A stretch of DNA of 64,000 bases. Source: Rhodamnia argentea (taxonomy: Eukaryota; Streptophyta; Magnoliopsida; Myrtales; Myrtaceae). Location of the stretch: the NCBI RefSeq assembly GCF_020921035.1, contig NC_063150.1:4154001-4218000 (forward strand), in the 5' to 3' direction. Each line of letters opens with the position of its first letter. Position 1 is the first letter of the stretch. Made by a program: the position numbers and the translations under genes. Below the pieces are notes generated by a model. It was not told where the DNA came from, did not search any database, and was given only the letters and a program-made list of their open reading frames with translations. Shown piece after piece: positions 23,585-35,775 of this stretch.

Positions 23585-24801
23585 TGTCTCTCCCCTTCTC
23601 GCAGAGAACTTATCAGACACCCAGTGAGAGAGAGAGAGAGAGAGATATCTCGGGCTGGTTCTCTGATTCGGTGCTGTTTTTATCTGGGGGAGAAATGGCA
23701 GTGGACGTACGTCGGATTTGGAAGAGAGAGAGCTTGGCTGTTTGGTGAGTTATGAGAATTAAAAAAAAAAAAAACAAATTAAAAAATAAAATAAAATCAA
23801 CCTAATTAATTAAATAAAAAAATGGCGTAACAATGAATGGTCAGATTTGAGAGAGATGGGGCGCCCGTCGAGAGGAGTGATGCTTCAACTGCAGGCTTTC
23901 CCCGGAGGCGTTTTCTTCTTTTTTCATTTTCATTTTCTTTTATTTTTTTTTGCTCTTTCGGGCTTTTTTTTTTTTTTTTTTTTTTACGTGCCACCGACGT
24001 TTTCCATGCCACCTCCGAGGTTGGAAGGGTGCATGTCACGTCACGCGGCTGTCGCATTTCGCATTTACAAGACATGTGGGCGAAACTCTTAAGTCCCTTT
24101 CTTTTTAAGGCCTGAGTGAGATTGGCGAGAATGTGTTCCGTTTCCGTGAAATTGGCCAATATCACGTAATTATGGTTAGCGAAAGAGAAATTAGTCAATT
24201 AAAGAGACCAATATTTTCTCCAATTCTTTAATTTTTGTTCGGTTCGTTTTGGTTTAATACCTGTGGTCCCCCGGTTGGCCGGACGCTCAAAAGATATAGG
24301 GGTGGTCCGGGGTCTTGGTCCTTCAGAGAATTGGAGGTACTTAGGACGCACGCGAACCGAATTGAAAGCAAAAACCCGTCTAAGCAATTCCCTCTTAAGT
24401 GCGAGATTAGGCGGTCAACGCCTTTGGAATATCGCCCTGTGGATCTGATTTTTCCCTCCTCCTCGCCTCCCACTTGTTGGATCTAATCACCCACGTCGCC
24501 GGCCTGTCTCCTAATGCCACGCCACGTCGAAATCGAGACTCCTCGGCTCGGGACCCAACACGGTGAGGTTTAGACCTTAATGATCGGCCTAATCACGATC
24601 TAAAGTCAATATCGTAGCATCCCAAGACTCGCCCTAACGAAATCTCGACGCAAGCAAAGCCGCCCCGTACCTAAAAGCGCCAACCCAATTGACTACTGCA
24701 AGAAATTGAATTGGCAGAAAGCAAAAATATTTGGTTTTGGTCAGGATTTACAAAGACCCGAGAACGAAAAATTCGTAGACTAGAGTCTCCATCAGCTCCC
24801 A
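23585..24801. other. Intergenic: TM9SF leader and FLA 3' flank
   Basis: It holds the TM9SF leader with a GA microsatellite (23626-23646), an A-run near 23761 and a long T-run at 23967-23985. The remainder up to 24801 is unremarkable and lacks recognisable coding sequence. Confidence 0.5.
23626..23646. repeat. (GA)n microsatellite in the TM9SF leader
   Basis: About ten GA dinucleotides lie 40-60 bases before the TM9SF start codon (CT on the coding strand). GA/CT runs in 5' leaders are bound by BPC/GAGA-type factors in plants; function here is not shown. Confidence 0.8.
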
Positions 24802-26028
24802 TCATGGGCCGTGGCCATCTTCGATCTGGGTGGGCCCGAGCCCGCACCCGCCGAGCTCTTCCAACGACTCTGACGCATCTCCAGCCGTCCGATCCTCGCC
24901 CTCGCCGTCGCTGCCGTCGATCAGTACACTGAGCGCGGGGCCAGGGGAGAGGGACCCAAACTGGAGGTGCGAGAACGGCAGGAACAAGCTGTGCACAACG
25001 ACCCTCGCGTTCCTGATCACCTCCGGGATCTTCAGGGGCGCGCCGTTGATCTGGACCGTCCCCCCCGCGGGCGTACCCGCGCTCGTCACCACCAGATCCT
25101 CCCCTGCCTCCATTGTCCCCAGCGTGGACCCCACTGGGAGCTTCTGGAGGTCGTCCCCCGCGAGGTACCGGTTCGGCACGATGTGGAAGCTCACGTCGCC
25201 CGCGTAGTTGTGCGGGTCGGAGAAGATGAAGTCGTCCTCCACCGCGAAGATCGTCGCGTTCTCGAGGGCGACGAGCTTGCTGAACTTCGCCTTCATCGCG
25301 AGAGCCAGGACGCCGTAACCGCCGCTCCGCAGCCGGAGCATGGCGTCCCGGAGCATCAGGGTCATGATCAGCGGAGGCGATCCGGCGAAGGAAGGAGGCG
25401 CCTCCTCGAACGACGGCCGCGGAGACGCGTCGGTGCAGGAGGACTGCGAGAGGGGGGAGACGGGGCCGTCCAGGCCGTGGACGATCATGAGGCCGTTGTC
25501 GAACAGGTCGGGCCGCGTGATCTCGGCGCCGCCGATGTATATCCTCGTGGCATTGGTGAAACGATCGGAGGCGTAGGCCACGGCGACGCAGTGGCGGGGG
25601 TTCATGGTCTCGATCTTGGTGCCAAAGGCGAGGCCCTGGAGGGTGTAGGTGGAGAAGAAGCCGGGGACGACGTGCTCGGCGAGGAGGCGGGGGAGGGGAC
25701 AGGAGGAGCAGGACTCAACGGAGGCGTCGGAGGGGGCGAATATGGTGACGGGGCCGTTCCAGCGGGAGAGGGCGGGGTACTCGGAGAGGGCCGTGACGAC
25801 GGAGATGGAGAGCTCCTGGAAGCCGAGGTGGGCGAGGATTTGCTCGAGGAGGGAGGCGGAAGAGAGGGGGAATTCGCGGAACTGGGGGGAGTGGCCGTCT
25901 GAGACTGACGGTGGTGGCGGAGGAGAGGCGGAGGGGAAGGAGAGAAAGGCGCCGCCGACGGCGGTTGTGGAGGTGGAGAAGATGACGGAGAGGGTGAGGA
26001 ATGCCAGTTGCAGAGAGGGAACGTCCAT
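24802..26028 (-). CDS. Fasciclin-like arabinogalactan protein (FLA19/20/21-type)
   Basis: An intronless frame of 408 residues. I use the ATG at 26028 (MDVPSLQLAFLTLSVIFSTS) because it starts a signal peptide; the ATG 18 codons upstream adds a polar Pro-rich stretch. A Pro/Ser-rich segment (SASPPPPPSVSDG) offers arabinogalactan-type hydroxyproline sites. FAS1 domain one spans about 50-190, with the FAPSDASV box and the GLMIVHGLDG box; a second, weaker FAS1 copy covers about 225-365 (NATIFAVEDD, then VSFHIVPNRYL and ARVVVHSL). The C-terminus is acidic and not hydrophobic, so no GPI anchor is predicted; that fits the non-anchored FLA group. Such proteins are secreted to the cell wall and affect adhesion and wall structure. 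It is very GC-rich compared with flanking DNA and pairs head-to-head with the paralogue at 26462. Confidence 0.9.
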   Translation of the reverse strand: MDVPSLQLAFLTLSVIFSTSTTAVGGAFLSFPSASPPPPPSVSDGHSPQFREFPLSSASLLEQILAHLGFQELSISVVTALSEYPALSRWNGPVTIFAPSDASVESCSSCPLPRLLAEHVVPGFFSTYTLQGLAFGTKIETMNPRHCVAVAYASDRFTNATRIYIGGAEITRPDLFDNGLMIVHGLDGPVSPLSQSSCTDASPRPSFEEAPPSFAGSPPLIMTLMLRDAMLRLRSGGYGVLALAMKAKFSKLVALENATIFAVEDDFIFSDPHNYAGDVSFHIVPNRYLAGDDLQKLPVGSTLGTMEAGEDLVVTSAGTPAGGTVQINGAPLKIPEVIRNARVVVHSLFLPFSHLQFGSLSPGPALSVLIDGSDGEGEDRTAGDASESLEELGGCGLGPTQIEDGHGP

Positions 26029-26461
26029 ATTGCGATGTGCGTGTGTTGACCCGGGGGGAGTTGGAGAAGAAGGCCTAGCCAAGTGAAGTGCGCGAGTCTG
26101 GTAAAAGTCGATTTGAGTCTTGTGAGGTAGCAGAAACTTACTCTTGTGCCGCCCAGGCGGTTATTATTCACGCGCCAGAAGGATTATGCGAATAAAGCAA
26201 TTGTGTTTGAGGTTACGGCGTCGTTTCCTGAAATTAGTACGACACCCTGAAGAGTTTCTGTTTCCCGCCAATTGAAGAGCCTGTGTACCACGCGCTCTCA
26301 CACGCTCGCTAACCAACTCGCTAACTAACTCGCCGAATCGCTAACTGTCTCTCCATCGTCTCCAACGTACTACTTCTCCATAATAAATCCTCCTGCTCAC
26401 ACTCAAAATCAGTCACCTCTCTCTCTCTCTCTCTCTCTAGTTCTCTCTCGCTTCCTTAGCT
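26029..26461. promoter_or_regulatory. Shared promoter region between two divergent FLA genes
   Basis: These 433 bases separate the two start codons of the FLA pair. They contain a CT microsatellite (26416-26438) in the leader of the plus-strand gene. No obvious TATA box for the minus gene was picked out. Because the genes face away from each other, the core promoters must lie here and may be co-regulated. Confidence 0.6.
26416..26438. repeat. (CT)n microsatellite in the FLA leader
   Basis: About eleven CT units sit 24-46 bases upstream of the plus-strand FLA start codon, followed by more CT-rich leader. Confidence 0.8.
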
Positions 26462-27634
26462 ATGGCGATCGAGTCCCTGCAGCTCTCCATCCTCCTAGTA
26501 GCCATCTTCTTCTCCCCCTCCGCAACCACAACCTCCATGGACGAAGCTCTCTCCGCCTCGCCGCCAGAGTCTCAAGCTCAGCAGCAAGAGCTCATCCCCG
26601 AGTCCCTCTCGCCGACCTCGCTCTTCGAGCCCATCCTCTCTCACCTCGGCTTCCACGACCTCGCCATGGCGGTCCCCTCGCTCACCGACTCGCCGTCGTT
26701 CACGACGTGGAACGGACCTTCCACCCTCTTCGCTCCGTCCGATTCCTCCATCGTGTCCTGCGCCTCCTGCTCCATCCCTCGCATCCTCAGCGAGCACATC
26801 GTCCCCGGCCTCTTCAGCTTCAACTACCTCCAGAAGCTCGCCTTCGGCACCAAGGTCGAGACGATGAGCTCCGGCCACTGCCTCACCATCACTTCGGGCA
26901 CTCATCAAGCAACCAACACCACCAGAATCTTCATCAACGGCGTCGAGATCTCTCATCCCGACATGTTCAGCAACGGAGTCGTCGTCGTTCACGGCCTCGA
27001 AGGCTTCATCGCGCCACTGTCTCCTTTCTCCTGCAGCGTCGAGAAGATGACGTCTCTGGCGTTTCCGTTCCTGCCGCTGGTATCCTCCTCTCCTTCGCCA
27101 CTCATGCGCCTGATGCTGCGCGACGCGGTGCTGCGACTCCGGACCAGCGGATTCGGCATTCTGGCGCTCGCCATCAAGATCAAGTACTCCGAGCTGGCGA
27201 ATCTCCAAAGCGCGACGATCTTCACCGTTGACGACATCTCGATTTTCACCGGCGCTCAGAGCTACGTCAGCAACGTGCGGTTCCACATCGTGCCGAACCG
27301 ATACCTCGCCATCGCCGACCTGGAGAGGCTTCCGGCGGGGACGCTGTTGCCGTCGCTGGAGAGAGGGCAGTATCTAGCGGTGACGACGGCAGGTGGAGCT
27401 GCGATGCTGAGGATCAACTACGTGAGGATGAAGAGCCCCGACGTGATGAAGAATCAGAAGATCGTGGTGCATTCCTTGTCCCTGCCGTTCCCTCATCTTC
27501 ACCCTGCGTCACTCCATGGTCTGGTCAACCGTCACAGTCACATCGAGGAGAACGTCGGCACAAATAACCAGAGTATGAAGGGCTCGTGCGCTGCTCTTGA
27601 GGAGCACGAAGGCTGCGAGGTGATTCCTCCATGA
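26462..27634 (+). CDS. Fasciclin-like arabinogalactan protein (FLA19/20/21-type), paralogue
   Basis: An intronless frame of 390 residues starting with a signal peptide (MAIESLQLSILLVAIFFSPS). FAS1 domain one occupies about 45-190, with FAPSDSSIVSC and GVVVVHGLEG, plus the CxxC pair shared with its neighbour (SCASCSIPR). A second FAS1-like region covers about 215-355 (SATIFTVDD, VRFHIVPNRYLA, KIVVHSLSLP). The last ~35 residues are polar and carry no GPI-anchor signal. It aligns with the minus-strand neighbour throughout, so the pair arose by an inverted duplication. Its coding bases are GC-rich, its leader holds a CT microsatellite, and the likely product is a secreted wall glycoprotein. Confidence 0.9.
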   Translation: MAIESLQLSILLVAIFFSPSATTTSMDEALSASPPESQAQQQELIPESLSPTSLFEPILSHLGFHDLAMAVPSLTDSPSFTTWNGPSTLFAPSDSSIVSCASCSIPRILSEHIVPGLFSFNYLQKLAFGTKVETMSSGHCLTITSGTHQATNTTRIFINGVEISHPDMFSNGVVVVHGLEGFIAPLSPFSCSVEKMTSLAFPFLPLVSSSPSPLMRLMLRDAVLRLRTSGFGILALAIKIKYSELANLQSATIFTVDDISIFTGAQSYVSNVRFHIVPNRYLAIADLERLPAGTLLPSLERGQYLAVTTAGGAAMLRINYVRMKSPDVMKNQKIVVHSLSLPFPHLHPASLHGLVNRHSHIEENVGTNNQSMKGSCAALEEHEGCEVIPP

Positions 27635-28572
27635 AATTTCCCTGGTCTGTGACCCTTCGTTTTGCCCACCTTCCGGTCATTTTTACTTTCCTTTTCCTGT
27701 TCCTGTCGGTGTCGATTCACCCAGCATGTTTTCGGTTTCTTCATCTCTTTACTTTTTCTTTCGTTGCGGGCGTCTTTGAATCAGTTCGAATTGTGGGACT
27801 TGCTTCAATAGAAATTGAACTGCTTACAGAGAAATGAATGGGTAACATCCCATCGTGCTGCTCATGGCCTGTCGATTCGCTAATGGAGGAAATCGTGAAG
27901 ACGATGAGCTAACTTTGAGAATTCTATGAAATTGATGGCTTTGATGCCCTCTATTATCTATATGTGTCATGCGCAAAACAGAGAACCGAAATGTCTGCCT
28001 CGCAAACTTAATCACCAGTCCCGACCGAAAAAAAAAAAAAAAACTTAATCACCAGAAAGAGTACAAGTTTGGCCAAAAACATCACCGACATGGAAATGCC
28101 GAAAGAGCAGAAAACGCAGGCGAGCTACCATCACCTTAGCCGGAGTCCCGAATTGGACAGTGGTTACCCCCAAATAAAACCCATTAAACCAACCAAAATT
28201 GACTAACAAATATTTCACAAGCTATTACTACATAACTTGCAAAGAATTATCACACATCATGTACAACAGATTCACTGTTTCCTCTTCCCACCAGTTAAAA
28301 ACAAAAGAAGGAACCTAATAATACATTTCGTGCAGAATTACACTTACGCTTCAAAATCTTCGACATAAGCTTTGCTTGGGAAGAGAACATCAACAAAATC
28401 AGGCACGGCTGATGCACGGCGTTTTGAGAAGGTTTTCAACCTCTTTGGAGAACCGCCTCGCCTAAAACACAGTGGGAAGATCCTCAATCTTGCCACTTCC
28501 TTCCTATCATAAGAAACTTGGAAAATGTTCCACTGAAGCTCTAGTAATCTCGACACAGAGAATTCAAATTGC
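27635..28572. other. Convergent 3' flanks of FLA and DYRKP genes
   Basis: The first ~200 bases look like the 3' untranslated region of the FLA gene. The part near 28300-28572 is probably the 3' end of the minus-strand kinase transcript. No further gene is seen. Confidence 0.5.
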
Positions 28573-31500
28573 TCAAGAGGATATCGGTTCATATGGATAT
28601 GACAGCCACGGGTGCTTCAAAGCGTCAGCAGCGGTAGGGCGTTTCCTTGGATTTACCTCAAGTAGATGCGCAACAAAGTCAGTAAATCCTTGGTCCCCCA
28701 TAGGCAATCGATGCCTCAAAGACGTCTTCTTTGGTATCAGATATTCCAGTCTGCTGGTATCCTGAGAATCAAAGCGCAGAATCCATCAAATTTATATTAG
28801 ATGATATGGATGCTCACAAGATTAGGAAACAAACACATGGATCGCCATGCTTGCCACCACAAGCACCATCCTATTTTCAAAAGCACACGATGGGAAATCA
28901 CAGAATAGAGAACTGACATTACTAGGAACCTCATCACATCGGATAAACGCTACAGGATGCAAACCTATTACAGCATGATGAGCAAGAGACCGAACCAGCA
29001 ATGGAATGTGAATACCATGATGAAGCTCTTTCAAGAGAAAAAGGACAGTGACTCAAGACAACGGGAAATAGTAACAATGTGGCAAGGGAAAATGAATGTG
29101 GAATCCTAGAGAACCGAACTTTGCAAGCAGCAAAGCAATGTACATAGATGCTATCCCTGACAAAATCAAAGTGCAAATCTACTGTTTCATGCATACAAGA
29201 TGTACCCACCCTCGTAAAAAGAGGGGAAATTGGCAAACACCATGGGTACATGTATTGATGTTGAGCTGATAATGCTGCTGCCAAATACGTATGCCAAGTA
29301 TTGTTTCCTTCCATTCTCCATCTTACATGATGAATAACCAAGAGAACCTTATGCAGGATGCTAGAAGTATTGAGCATTCGGCAAAACAAAATTTATTACC
29401 TGATTCCGCTCATACAGCATATGATTTTTTGTAAAGTATTTGTATGTGTCTCTTCCTTTCGCCAGCATGTCTTGATCAATGGGGCCAATAATCCCAATGA
29501 CACGTGCAAGCAGTGTTGCAGGTGAATCATTTTGGAAGAGAACCTAATCAAAATGCCATATAAATTCAAATCAATCTGCATCAGAGTAACAATAAATGTG
29601 CATACAACTATACCAGTGATAATTCACAGTAAATGATAAGAAAGAATCGCATTGATATCGACCTGAAAGAAAATTTCTAATTAGTGTCACAAGCAAAAAG
29701 AGACTCAGACAATTACAAACTTTAAAGTTCGCAATCTCAATCCCACGCCATTACTAAAAAATGCAAAAAGAGAAATGCAACACATAAAATGTTTCCAAGC
29801 TACCAATAAGTTAGATTAATAGAAGAAACCACCGAAGAGCAAGTTTCAATGAGAGATATTACAATTCCAGCAATCCCACCAGTCAACTCACATAAAAATA
29901 ACTAAATCACAAATAATATACAGCTATCATTTGCCAAGCAAACCATAAAATAATGCAGCGCAATATCAAGAACCCAAATTTTTAGAGAGAGGCCAGTAGA
30001 GAGAAAATTAATGAGTGAGCACTAAACTGATTTAACTGAGTTCACATCACATCGTAAGACATTCTTCAATGCACTTTCACCAAAGGAAAATCTTTGATCG
30101 CACACCATGGCAATTCAGTGCCCAGTAGGCTAGAAACATCTAAAGCTCTCAGCAAACATCAAGTATTGCCCTACATATAAATGCTAGATTTATTCCAGGC
30201 TCTCAAGTCACCACTGAAAACAGTCCATTGCTGCATTCCTAATCGACTATCCACTTCTCTAGAATTCTCCAGTTTTATAGATGGTAATGGAAATCTTGTG
30301 GAAGGATCAATTTCCCATGTTGCACCTTCTTCGTATAAAAATCACAGCCTTGCACACTTATAGCAAATCACACATAGCGAAACTTTCACCAACACCTGTG
30401 TCCTTGAGTAGTCAATGCAGCAACACAGCAGATCTAGAGTTGCAGACAGCTGGTCTGCTTTCAGCCTTGAAAGAGATGCACTATTTGTTTTTGCAATTTG
30501 CATATGTTGAAAAGGATGTTAACTCTCTAAGTCATGGTTCACAACTTTAGGAAGATATTTTTTCAAGTCTATATACAATAAACAACCCAATATCCCCAGG
30601 GATGTTTTAATGAAAAAGCAGAAAGGTCGCCATTGATTGCACATTTTCACACATCATGCTCAGAAGTTCTTGAAAGAAGGTATACAAGATCGCCTTTCAC
30701 GTCACATTTGATAACATGAATTCAACATACAGCAGTTTAAAAAAGACCTCTATAAATCTAAATAGTTCCACGCATCAATGGGATGGGGAGGGACTAGGAA
30801 AGAAATATTGGTTGAAGAATAGATCTTACATTTCCAGTGCAAAGTTCTGCCAATATGCAGCCAAGTGACCATACGTCGATCTTCTTATCATATGACAGTC
30901 CCAGAATAACTTCCGGAGCCCGATAAGATCGCGACTGAACATATGAGCATAAATGATCTGTTTCAAAACAACTACTCCCGAGATCAATGACCTTCACTTC
31001 GCATCTATTGTAGCTTTTTACCAATATATTCTCAGGCTTGAGATCACAGTGGATGAGGCCAAGGCCATGCAAGAATTGAAGTGCTTCCAAACACTGAATG
31101 GTTATTGACTGGACAGATCATTACAACACAACATTAGGTTTCCACATTGAAACAAAACATGCTTCTGGAAGAAATAGCAAACTGCCAAACCTGCAATCTA
31201 GGCATAGTGAAGTAAACTTCCCCTCCAGACTCTCTATTGAATTTGTGAAACTCATATAAGTTTGCTTTAAGTAGTTCGCATACTATCAACAGATGCTCCT
31301 GTAAAGCAAGCAAGCTTCTTACATTAAGGAGCCTTCGGATTAATAGTAAGCAGGTCAAATATGACCAAGGCAATGCAGCAAATCTTAGTTATGATCTAGT
31401 ATAACCACCAAAGTCTTGCACAGCAAAATATGCACGGTTACCCTCGGGTAAGAACGCCAACAAGGAATAAGTTGCTTAGTACTTAAATAGCATTTAAGTG

Positions 31501-34500
31501 CCTGTAGTGATATGTTCTATCAAGCATGCATGATGCAAGTACCACCAACTGCAGCTGGACTGTGACCTTCAAGCAGTAAGTAAGCCAGTAACTAGCATGA
31601 GGAACTAATTACATGCAAAGCAATAGCTCTAGGAAACATGGATCTTGTGCAGCAGAGGAACTTATTACTTGCAGGGAAAAATAGGCAGCTTACAATTTCA
31701 GTAGCTGCTCCAATCTATAATTCACTTTCTTATTACTATTATTATCATTTTTGCCACTAATAATTGCGAATTACCATAAAGAAGGAACAATATTCAGCCA
31801 CGTGGATATTGTTCCCACATACCCTCAAATGCATCATGAGAGATGTGGTAACAGTGGAAACACATTGACATTCATTGAGAAACCAACATCTTCATCCTAG
31901 GACTAGAATATTGCTACCAAACTTGTCTTAGTTCTACAAGACAGATACAGTGTCAGGCAGCTACAGCCTCAAGTTACCATGCAGAAAATAATAGCAACTC
32001 AACAGACAAACATGAATGACAAAAACATCAAGGCTCATAGTTCCCAGAAAACACTAACTCCACTATATCATTCATCTACACCAGTCTTGCTCCAATATCT
32101 AATAATCGACAGCTTAAAACAAGAATCTCATATGTGCTTGACCAAGATCAGAGCCATATTAGTTCCAAAGCATGTACCATTGAACCCCCACCCCCCTCTT
32201 TCTTTCTCCTTAACCCCCATAACCTAATAAAATTTCCTCTTAAAGGCGATTATAAAGATGTCATACAGTCACTCTCCAAGAATGTTTGACGCTAAACCTA
32301 CGGACCAAACTAAAAATTCAACTTGGTAGATAATAATGTATTGAAGAGGATCTCTTAAGAAGAAAATTGTCTCTAGCACCAACGAAGTAATCGAGCGCAA
32401 CTTCTCGAAAGAACATATCTCTTTTTCCACAAGGACATAACATAAAGCTAAGCAGAAAATTCCACTTACTCGGTAGTAAAAATAATCATACAAACGGAGG
32501 ATGTGGTACTTGTCGCCAGGATCATGCTTGTTGACGTACTTGAGAAGCTTTATTTCATCCAGGCTCTGATCAAAGAAGTCTTTGTTGTTTTTTATAATTT
32601 TAACGCATACATCCATGCCTGTATGCAGATCATGAGCTTGTATGGCCTTACTAAATGCAGCAGAGCCAAGATATTCAGTGACATGATACCGCCCAGCGAT
32701 GACTGAATTTAAAACAACATGAAAATTCTTGTCTTCCTCAAAGCCGGTTCTGAACATCAGAAAGGACGTCCATTCAGAAGTCAATTGACAGCAAGCTTAC
32801 CAATAATATGCAAAACAACCATAATACTGACAAAACTTTAGGCTTCAAACTCTGACATCAACTTAAAGTCGTATAAATACATTTAATGAAGAAAGGAAAA
32901 AGCAATAGCAGGTAAAAGTAATACGTGCCTGTTTTTCCTGTGGACAATTTTCAGATTAAAAGTCTCAAATTCCTCTTCCTGAGCCTTGATTTGCCTTACT
33001 TGCTCCTGCACCGCAGCGGCTTCTTCATCCTCCAGGGATGCCACCGGGTCATCCTCTCTCGCACCTGGTTTTTCATCGTCTTCTTTCTTGATGTGGTCTC
33101 TTTCAGCATAACCATAATTCGATAGAGAGGATGGAGAAGAATCCGCTGATCTTATAGCATTTGCATTATCTTCATCTCTTGAACTTTTAACGGTGGAAGC
33201 GTCGCTGCTTTTCCTTTTCCATGTGGCTAGCATGTCATCAGCTCCCACGGAAGCGTTCAATCTCTGCTCAGCTACATGATTCACAACAGCATTGGAGTTC
33301 TCTGACCATAAGGATTTGCTAGAGCCAGCATGAAGCAACTGCTCATCCCTCAATGGAGGAGGGAATGAAAAACCCCCTTCTATTTGACCCTTCACTTCTG
33401 TCTGTATGCTTTTGTCATTCCCAATAGAATATTGGTTGGGATCAAGCTTATACTTTCTCCTTTGTTCCCTGTTCAACCTCTTACTGTAATTTTTGTCTGC
33501 TTCACTTTTATAGTGTTTGGATGCAGATCCAACATCATGATCACAGAGGTAGTCTAAATCTCCTTCACTGCTGCCCCCAACTAAACTTTCCCGAACTTCA
33601 CTACCGAAATCAGCAGCATCACTGTTGATGCCCACGCCAATTGATCTAACAGAACCGTGTTGATCATCATCAAGACATATATCATCCATTTGAGGCCTCC
33701 CACAATCATTCAGAACCTTCTCACCCCCTAACATGATGAGTTCATCTGTTTGTGCGACAAAACCTTGCCACACAGGTTCCGCACGCATGAAATTCAGTTC
33801 TTCCTCATCCATCAGCTGTCCATCATATTGTGCGATTAAATCATTCTCCTCCTCCCTGCCAAAAACTTCTCTCACTGACAGCCCCATCGGATCATCTGAA
33901 GCTGTAACTGGTTCCAGGTTTTTTGATTGAAGAAATTGCTCCCCAGAGAAGTAAGAATCCTCCTCAGCAAAAGATTGATCGTCGTCCTCATCTTTAATTT
34001 GACCTCCTTCCTGCGGGTCAGGAACACTGCCGTGGCCAGTTCCCTTCTCATTATCACTAGGATAGTCTATTTCATGGGCCAGAAACCAGGCCTCATCCTC
34101 AATAGGCTGCCTCATATAACCAACATCGTCGTCGTCGTCATACTCATCAGAATCCCAATACTCGTTTGGATAGTCAATAGACTCGCTCAACCCATCTCCA
34201 ATAGTTGCAAAACCTGAAACCAGATCAGATGTATCCTCCGCGATGCCATGACTTACAGATAGCCAATTGCCACCACCAAGCCTTTTCCCACCTAAATCAT
34301 CAGTTTCAAAGCATTAACGACTTTCGCCGTTGTAACTGAAATGCAGATCTCTAGAACAGAAGACAAAACCATGGTAGGAAAATACAGGGAGAGCAGTAAA
34401 GAGAGGCCATTTACAGATGCAAGCACATCCTATACTACTGCCTACAACAGCCAAGTGATAATTGGATGCAAGAAAATACAAAATTGGCAACTAATGGAAA

Positions 34501-35775
34501 AATCAAAACCCCTGAGAAAAGGACCCGATCTTGACTTTGTACAATAAGCACTCTATGCAAAGTGGTTGACCGCAAGGAAATTTGTCAATAAAGGTTACCT
34601 GAAGAATTAATTTCTTGTCCTACGGGAACATCCAGATATGACCCTATAAGGAACGTACTGTCAATGCTCGCAAGCTTTGCGCTCATTCCATCGCGATCAT
34701 ACTTCTCTTCCCAATTGTTGGAAATGGACTTTTCCTCTGACTTGAGTTTGACCGGGGGCAACCTAGGTAGTTCTTCCTTTGGGTTCTCAGATAGAAATGG
34801 AAAGCCTAAGCTGCTAACATTCTTCTGATCAAAACCCCCTTGTGTCTTTCCAAAGTACAATCCTCTGCCAACCTCATCTACCTGTTCCTTAATAGCCACC
34901 CGAACATCATTCATCATCTCTGCTTTTTTCTTTCCTTCCTTATTGTCGTGAGGAATGATAACGTCATAATTGTTTGAAGTCTCCCCTTTCGTGAACGGAA
35001 AAACTGTTTTAATTGAACAATCTTTCCAGGGGTCTGCTGATATAGATGTAAGCTCCTCATTTCTAGACCATGGATTATCATCAGAACCACCCTTAGAGTA
35101 GGCATTGCTAACTTTTACTTGTTTGCCAACTTCCCTAGGTTCACCGAGGGGTTCAGAAAGGTTTTTACTAGAACTGACAACCCATGCATTCTTTTCACCA
35201 GCAAATTTAACATCTTCTCTTGTAAAGACATGAGCTTTGCCAGAATAAGGAGCCTCGCTATTGCAATATCTCGGCTGTTCGGAGACCTTCAGATCAGACA
35301 TGCTATGAGAACTACTGCAGACATCATTTTCATAAAGATCTGAAGGCTCATTGCTAGAATTAAATTTCCATGGCTGTAGGTCACCCGAATTCTTTTCTGA
35401 ACCTTTAGGGAAAGTAAAACTCCTGTCAGTGTTACTCGACATCTCAACATATTTGCTATGTTCAACCACAGTGCTCTTAGATCTGCTGTCTGGACCACTT
35501 CTGGTGGTGCCGTACTCTATTTCTTTCACGATGAGTTCCTCGGAAGCTTCACCGCCATCACGAGAATTGGGGCCCTGATTCACTGCAGCTGGTTTCTCGC
35601 CGTTTTGTCCGCTCAGAAACTTGCCTGTGTCCTTCTCCTCGAGTGTGAGGTTCTGAAGAAACCCATTCAAATCAGAGCGATTGTTGAGCTCACTGCGCAG
35701 AGCCGCCTCTGCTCGGGTGAATTTATTTCTTCGGAGAAAATCTAGAATCACGTCAAATGAGGCACCATCAGCCAT
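28573..35775 (-). CDS. DYRK-family dual-specificity protein kinase (plant DYRKP type)
   Basis: Seven exons (35775-34599, 34291-32929, 32749-32470, 31298-31191, 31108-30830, 29543-29400, 28761-28573) give 1179 residues. The N-terminus ([20 protein letters not shown]) looks like a LisH-type helix motif. Residues ~40-845 are long, polar and rich in Ser and acidic runs. The kinase domain fills about 855-1170: glycine loop [10 protein letters not shown], catalytic Lys in VCVKIIKN (about 897), catalytic loop HCDLKPEN (Asp about 998), DLG instead of DFG (about 1018), and the activation loop [13 protein letters not shown] with the two tyrosines spaced as in DYRK/YAK kinases, where the second is autophosphorylated. 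It acts on Ser/Thr of other proteins. The intron after exon 2 has a GC donor. Leader exons probably lie at 35776-35808 and about 36769-36880. Confidence 0.93.

Noticed and set aside
24967-25902. 311-residue plus-strand open frame
   Set aside because: It lies antisense to the GC-rich FLA gene at 24802-26028. The sequence is a low-complexity Glu/Gly/Arg shadow with no domain.
26495-27286. 263-residue minus-strand open frame
   Set aside because: Antisense shadow of the plus-strand FLA gene; composition follows third-position GC bias.
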